DNA of 10,355 nt from Puniceicoccales bacterium. GTDB lineage: Bacteria > Verrucomicrobiota > Verrucomicrobiia > Opitutales > LL51. The stretch lies in NCBI GenBank assembly GCA_031267435.1, contig JAIRZB010000090.1, positions 1 to 10,355 of the forward strand, written 5' to 3'. The translations under genes were made by a program, and so were the position numbers. The notes under the pieces are model-generated. The model had not been told where the DNA came from. It searched no databases and saw nothing but the letters and a program-made list of their open reading frames with translations. Of this stretch, positions 7,473 to 10,355 are shown piece by piece (the stretch's first letter is position 1; the number at the start of each line of letters is the position of its first letter).

Positions 7473-7501
7473 TTGAAGCAGAGGCCTACTATGGGTATTT
7501 T
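7473..7501 (+). promoter_or_regulatory. Candidate dnaX promoter
   Basis: TTGAAG (7473-7478) and TATTTT (7496-7501), each matching consensus at 4 of 6 positions, are 17 bases apart. The A-rich sequence upstream (7441-7470) resembles an UP element. The expected transcription start is at about 7508, the A of the dnaX ATG, which would make the message leaderless. No Shine-Dalgarno sequence is present at normal distance. The region 7399-7507 must also hold the promoter of the divergent glycosyltransferase; TTGACG (7432-7437, minus strand) is a possible -35 box but lacks a good -10 partner. Confidence 0.4.
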
Positions 7502-7507
7502 CCATCC

Positions 7508-8839
7508 ATGGGAGAAAATTATCAAGTAATAGCACGGCGCTGGCGCCCCAAACGATTTAGCGAACTCGTCGGACAGGAGTCGATTGTGCAAACCCTAGAA
7601 AACGCAATTCGCTTCAATAGAATCGCCCATGCCTTTCTATTCATTGGTCCGCGCGGTACCGGAAAAACGTCAACTGCCCGGCTTCTCGCAATGGCACTCA
7701 ACGCCCCCGAACAACCTAGCATCGACGCCAATCCGAACACAGAGCCGTGTCAATCGATTTTCGAGGGACACTGTATGGATGTAATAGAAATCGACGGAGC
7801 CTCCAATAATTCCGTTGAACAGGTACGGAACTTGCGCGAAGAATGTCAATACGTACCGACGGGGTGCCGGTTTAAAATCTACATTCTCGATGAGGTGCAT
7901 ATGCTTTCCCAATCGGCGTTTAATGCCTTACTAAAGACATTGGAAGAACCACCGGAGCATGTAAAATTTATTTTCGCAACAACGGAAGCCTACAAAGTTC
8001 CACAAACAATAGCTTCCCGTTGCCAACGCTTTGAATTTAAGCCGATTTCCGAAGAAATCATCACAAAAAAAATACAACAAATTGCACAAGCAGAAAACAT
8101 CCAGGCGGATCTACCGGCACTACAAGCAATCGCACGTACCGCAGACGGCGGAATGCGAGATGCCCAATCAATCCTCGATCAACTAACGTCCTTTGGCAAT
8201 AATCGTATCACTGAAGCGGACGTCGTAAAAGCCTACGGACTCGTTTCCGCCGAGGAAATCGAAGAAATTCTAGCCTGCGTAGAACGCGCGGACTATCAAA
8301 AAATCACCGAACTTGCCGAACGGTTCAGGTATTGCAACTTTTCAGGCATACTATCAAGCACAACAAAGGCACTACAAAAAAAATTAACTCACCTTGAAAA
8401 CCCTATCGAGATCGCAAAAACATTAAGACTCCTAGATATAATCATCGCTAACAAAGATTTTATCCCGGGAAACGACTTGATTATGTTTCAACTCATCCTA
8501 TTTCGTGCGATAGAAGCCTCAGAACAAAGAAACATTGATCGAGTCATCGAACTACTCCAAAACCTCCAAACCCATTCCGCACAGAATTGCGACGACACTC
8601 CCCTTTCGCATCAAGAAGATACGGCGATACGGAAAAAAAATATAAAAAAACACGGCTACGCAAGAGATGAATTCATGGAAACAAAGGAAGAATTCACCCG
8701 TCATTCACCCGAATCAACAAATGCTGAACCTCAGATGCCTAGTAAAAAAACGTCTCCATCGCAGGAGATCGGCGATCTATCTCAACTCCCCCAAGACACC
8801 CAAGAAAAACTAAAAAATTTATTTAACATCGAAAAATAG
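7508..8839 (+). CDS. dnaX: DNA polymerase III subunit gamma/tau (DnaX)
   Basis: This 443-residue protein is the AAA+ motor of the clamp loader, which opens the beta clamp and puts it on primed DNA. Visible parts: the opening YQVIARRWRPKRFSELVGQE (5-24), Walker A GPRGTGKTS (47-55), DVIEIDGASNNSVEQVR (91-107), Walker B ILDEVHML (126-133), NALLKTLEEPPEHVKFIFATTE (139-160), the SRC arginine-finger motif (170-172) and sensor 2 GGMRDAQS (214-221). Domain III runs to about residue 360. Of the four Cys that usually bind zinc, only one is clearly retained (C81): the first is A66, and the CxxC pair is missing from a shortened segment, although C89 is nearby. The tail after residue 375 is only 68 residues and polar, so the long tau part that binds DnaB and the polymerase in E. 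coli is missing or replaced. An A8 run at codons 376-378 could give a shorter form. The ATG lacks a Shine-Dalgarno sequence. Confidence 0.97.
   Translation: MGENYQVIARRWRPKRFSELVGQESIVQTLENAIRFNRIAHAFLFIGPRGTGKTSTARLLAMALNAPEQPSIDANPNTEPCQSIFEGHCMDVIEIDGASNNSVEQVRNLREECQYVPTGCRFKIYILDEVHMLSQSAFNALLKTLEEPPEHVKFIFATTEAYKVPQTIASRCQRFEFKPISEEIITKKIQQIAQAENIQADLPALQAIARTADGGMRDAQSILDQLTSFGNNRITEADVVKAYGLVSAEEIEEILACVERADYQKITELAERFRYCNFSGILSSTTKALQKKLTHLENPIEIAKTLRLLDIIIANKDFIPGNDLIMFQLILFRAIEASEQRNIDRVIELLQNLQTHSAQNCDDTPLSHQEDTAIRKKNIKKHGYARDEFMETKEEFTRHSPESTNAEPQMPSKKTSPSQEIGDLSQLPQDTQEKLKNLFNIEK
8633..8650 (+). other. A-rich possible slippage site in dnaX
   Basis: A run of eight A (8633-8640) in phase AAA AAA AAT, followed two codons later by seven A (8644-8650), lies just after the conserved domain III. 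A shift into the -1 frame adds ten codons (reading KYKKTRLRKR) and stops at TGA 8668-8670, giving about 387 residues. A shift into the +1 frame stops at TAA 8643-8645. Both alternative frames therefore end quickly, as expected of a site making a gamma-like form. E. coli dnaX uses ribosomal frameshifting at A6G and Thermus dnaX uses slippage on A9. A-runs are common in this AT-rich region, so this may be chance. Confidence 0.35.
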
Positions 8840-9022
8840 ATAGATCAATACTCGCAAAAAACCTAGCATTTATTTCTTTTTCAGAAGTCTTTCGAAACGG
8901 GACTCCACAAGGCAGGCCCCCAATGTTATAACCGATATATACGGAATCCTTTACAAATTTCCAGCCCCTTGAATAGTCGAACCCAAGAGAGAATATAAAA
9001 AAACAGAACGAAATTCCATCGC

Positions 9023-9898
9023 CTAACAATGGGCAACAAAAAACCGATCACACTTTAATAGATCTTGGAACACCTCCACCTTTCGAAACACTTTCCCATA
9101 CTCTCTCCGCAATATTGCAGCATGCCCCATTCCTACCTCAAGAACAACGAAGCCATCTTCTTCCAAAAATAACGGAGCCTCATTAAGAATATAGCGAATA
9201 TCACGCAATCCATTGTCCACGGCAATAAGTGCCCGTTCGGGTTCGTATTTTTTAATCTCATCCTGAGCTCCCTCGAATTCCTTCCGGGTTAGATAGGGAG
9301 GATTTGCAACAATGATATCAAACCGATTAAAACCGTATCCATGCAATGAAACGAACCAATCCGATTGCAAGAACTTCACATGGCTAACACAATTCAAAGC
9401 GGCATTTTCCTGGGCAACGGCCAAAGCATCCGACGATTGATCAACGGCAATAATAGAACTAAAAGGAAAATATTTAGCCAATGGAATCGCAATCGCTCCA
9501 CTCCCCGTACCGAGATCAAGAATGCACAAATTCATTTCATTCTTCCGCCGTTTATTTACCAACGAAGGGACACCTTTCCCAATTAACCATTCCACCAGCA
9601 TCTCGGTTTCGGAACGGGGAATTAAAACACGGGAATCAACCTTCAACCTTACACCAAAAAATTCCACTTCTCCGAGAATATACTGTAACGGCTCACGCGT
9701 CGCCCTCCGCCTAAGCCACTGAAAAAATTGATAGGCGACATTTTTAGCAACGGCAACCCGACGATTCAAATATAACGCCAACCGCGAACAACCCAAAAGA
9801 TGAGACAACAACAATTCGGCATCATGTTTCGGATTTTCGATACCATACATACACAAAAAGCGCGCCGCATGGTCGAGCAAATCCGAAACAATAACCAT
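9023..9898 (-). CDS. prmC: Release factor glutamine methyltransferase PrmC (HemK)
   Basis: This 291-residue protein uses S-adenosylmethionine to methylate the glutamine of the GGQ motif in release factors RF1 and RF2. The helical N-terminal domain that contacts the release factor is at 1-75 and includes DAELLLSHLLGCSRLALYL (26-44) and REPLQYILGEVEFFG (68-82). VLIPRSETEMLVEW (91-104) corresponds to the common VLIPRPETE segment with Ser for Pro. The methyltransferase core has motif I ILDLGTGSGAIAI (126-138), the acidic D153 after the second strand, and the hallmark NPPY (199-202) that holds the target Gln. Length is normal. It usually follows prfA; here it follows a FliO-like gene with 77 bases between. 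No Shine-Dalgarno sequence precedes the ATG; the leader is very AT-rich. Confidence 0.96.
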   Translation of the reverse strand: MVIVSDLLDHAARFLCMYGIENPKHDAELLLSHLLGCSRLALYLNRRVAVAKNVAYQFFQWLRRRATREPLQYILGEVEFFGVRLKVDSRVLIPRSETEMLVEWLIGKGVPSLVNKRRKNEMNLCILDLGTGSGAIAIPLAKYFPFSSIIAVDQSSDALAVAQENAALNCVSHVKFLQSDWFVSLHGYGFNRFDIIVANPPYLTRKEFEGAQDEIKKYEPERALIAVDNGLRDIRYILNEAPLFLEEDGFVVLEVGMGHAAILRREYGKVFRKVEVFQDLLKCDRFFVAHC

Positions 9899-9975
9899 GA
9901 ATAGAAAATTATTTAATTAACCAAGCAAAAATACGCCACCTCCAAAGCGATAATCCCCAGAGATTGGGACAACAT

Positions 9976-10275
9976 CTATGTCAAACCCCGATTACACCCC
10001 TGATCAGCGCCTTCCACTGACCTAATCTCACCGATGGATGTGACAACGGAAGGGGAAACCCCAATAAGAAATTTTTGCTGATTACAACGTACAACAACCA
10101 AATATTGCCGACTACCAATCGGGAGGCGATTAACGATCTGCAACGAATCCGCATTAAGATCCTGCGGATCCTTCGCAACCACAAACCAGTGCTTCCTGCG
10201 GAAGAGTAAAAAAAAGTGCCCCCCCAATGCTAACAGAACGAGAAAAATAACTGATTTAACGATCTCCTCAAGCAT
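9976..10275 (-). CDS. fliO: FliO-like small membrane protein
   Basis: This 99-residue protein has one N-terminal membrane segment (about 5-26, VKSVIFLVLLALGGHFFLLF), then a basic stretch RRKH, and a small cytoplasmic domain. LQIVNRLPIGSRQYLVVVRC (45-64), then QQKFLIGVSPSVVTSIGEI (66-84), fits the FliO/MopB pattern (LxxLPLGxRxSLxVVExxGxxLLLGVTxxxVxxL). FliO helps assemble the FliP core of the flagellar export gate. No other flagellar gene lies in the window. The ATG is only six bases after the rplS stop, so the two genes are almost certainly cotranscribed. The best Shine-Dalgarno-like sequence, AAGGGG in the end of rplS, is 12 bases from the ATG, a little far. The protein could also be a FliO-fold protein without a flagellar role. 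Confidence 0.7.
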   Translation of the reverse strand: MLEEIVKSVIFLVLLALGGHFFLLFRRKHWFVVAKDPQDLNADSLQIVNRLPIGSRQYLVVVRCNQQKFLIGVSPSVVTSIGEIRSVEGADQGCNRGLT

Positions 10276-10281
10276 AGACTA

Positions 10282-10355
10282 TTAGCGCCCCTTTTCTCTC
10301 ACCTTCATGGCTTCTTTTCCGATGCGTTTGCGAATATAATATAACTTCGCACGCA
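10282..10355 (-). CDS. rplS: Ribosomal protein bL19, C-terminal end (partial)
   Basis: The last 23 codons before TAA (10282-10284, minus strand) encode RAKLYYIRKRIGKEAMKVRE followed by KGR. This matches the highly conserved bL19 C-terminus (VRRAKLYYLRxRxGKxAxxxKE). The remainder of the gene lies beyond the right edge. bL19 sits at the interface of the two ribosomal subunits. It is the first gene visible of the minus-strand group with the FliO-like gene and prmC. Confident despite the short length because the RAKLYY motif is diagnostic. Confidence 0.9.
   Translation of the reverse strand, partial: RAKLYYIRKRIGKEAMKVREKGR

Noticed and set aside
9899..9984. TTGACA on the minus strand at the end of the FliO-like gene as a prmC promoter
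   Set aside because: The bases 17 further on read TCTGGG, not a -10 box, and the TTGACA is simply the last two codons (Leu-Thr) of the ORF.

Overview
The window is about 10.4 kb of moderately AT-rich bacterial chromosome, cut through a gene at each end. The envelope-related genes (a lipoprotein, a type II secretion GspA/GspB-like pair, a FliO-like protein) indicate a two-membrane bacterium. The form of DnaX (a shortened, Cys-poor insert before DVIEIDGASN) and the end of ribosomal protein L19 recall Verrucomicrobiota, perhaps Opitutae. That placement is from memory of family sequences and is tentative. Shine-Dalgarno motifs are scarce, and two genes have -10-like boxes so close to the ATG that leaderless transcripts are plausible.

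Left part, + strand: the 3' end of an ankyrin-repeat gene (1-447); a roughly 430-base stretch with at most one small signal-peptide-like ORF; an ExeA/GspA-like AAA ATPase (880-1737) overlapping by 4 bases a GspB-like membrane protein (1734-3026); then an unrecognised exported protein (3093-4043) with what looks like an internal duplication.

Centre, - strand: tRNA-Val(CAC) with an encoded CCA, a TPR lipoprotein (4493-5875), and a GT8-like glycosyltransferase with an N-terminal signal peptide (6148-7398), which is unusual for that family.

Right part: dnaX on the + strand (7508-8839), divergent from the glycosyltransferase. It has an A8 run right after the conserved core that could produce a gamma-like short form by slippage. 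It converges with a - strand group in transcription order rplS (partial), a FliO-like small membrane protein, then prmC.

The informational genes (dnaX, prmC, rplS, tRNA) look ordinary housekeeping. The middle, with secretion-assembly proteins, an exported unknown, a TPR lipoprotein and an exported glycosyltransferase, reads as an envelope/secretion region. No phage, insertion sequence or CRISPR was seen, and no clear new multi-gene system. The most checkable oddities are the exported GT8 enzyme, the dnaX A8 site, the duplicated exported protein and the FliO-like gene directly behind rplS.
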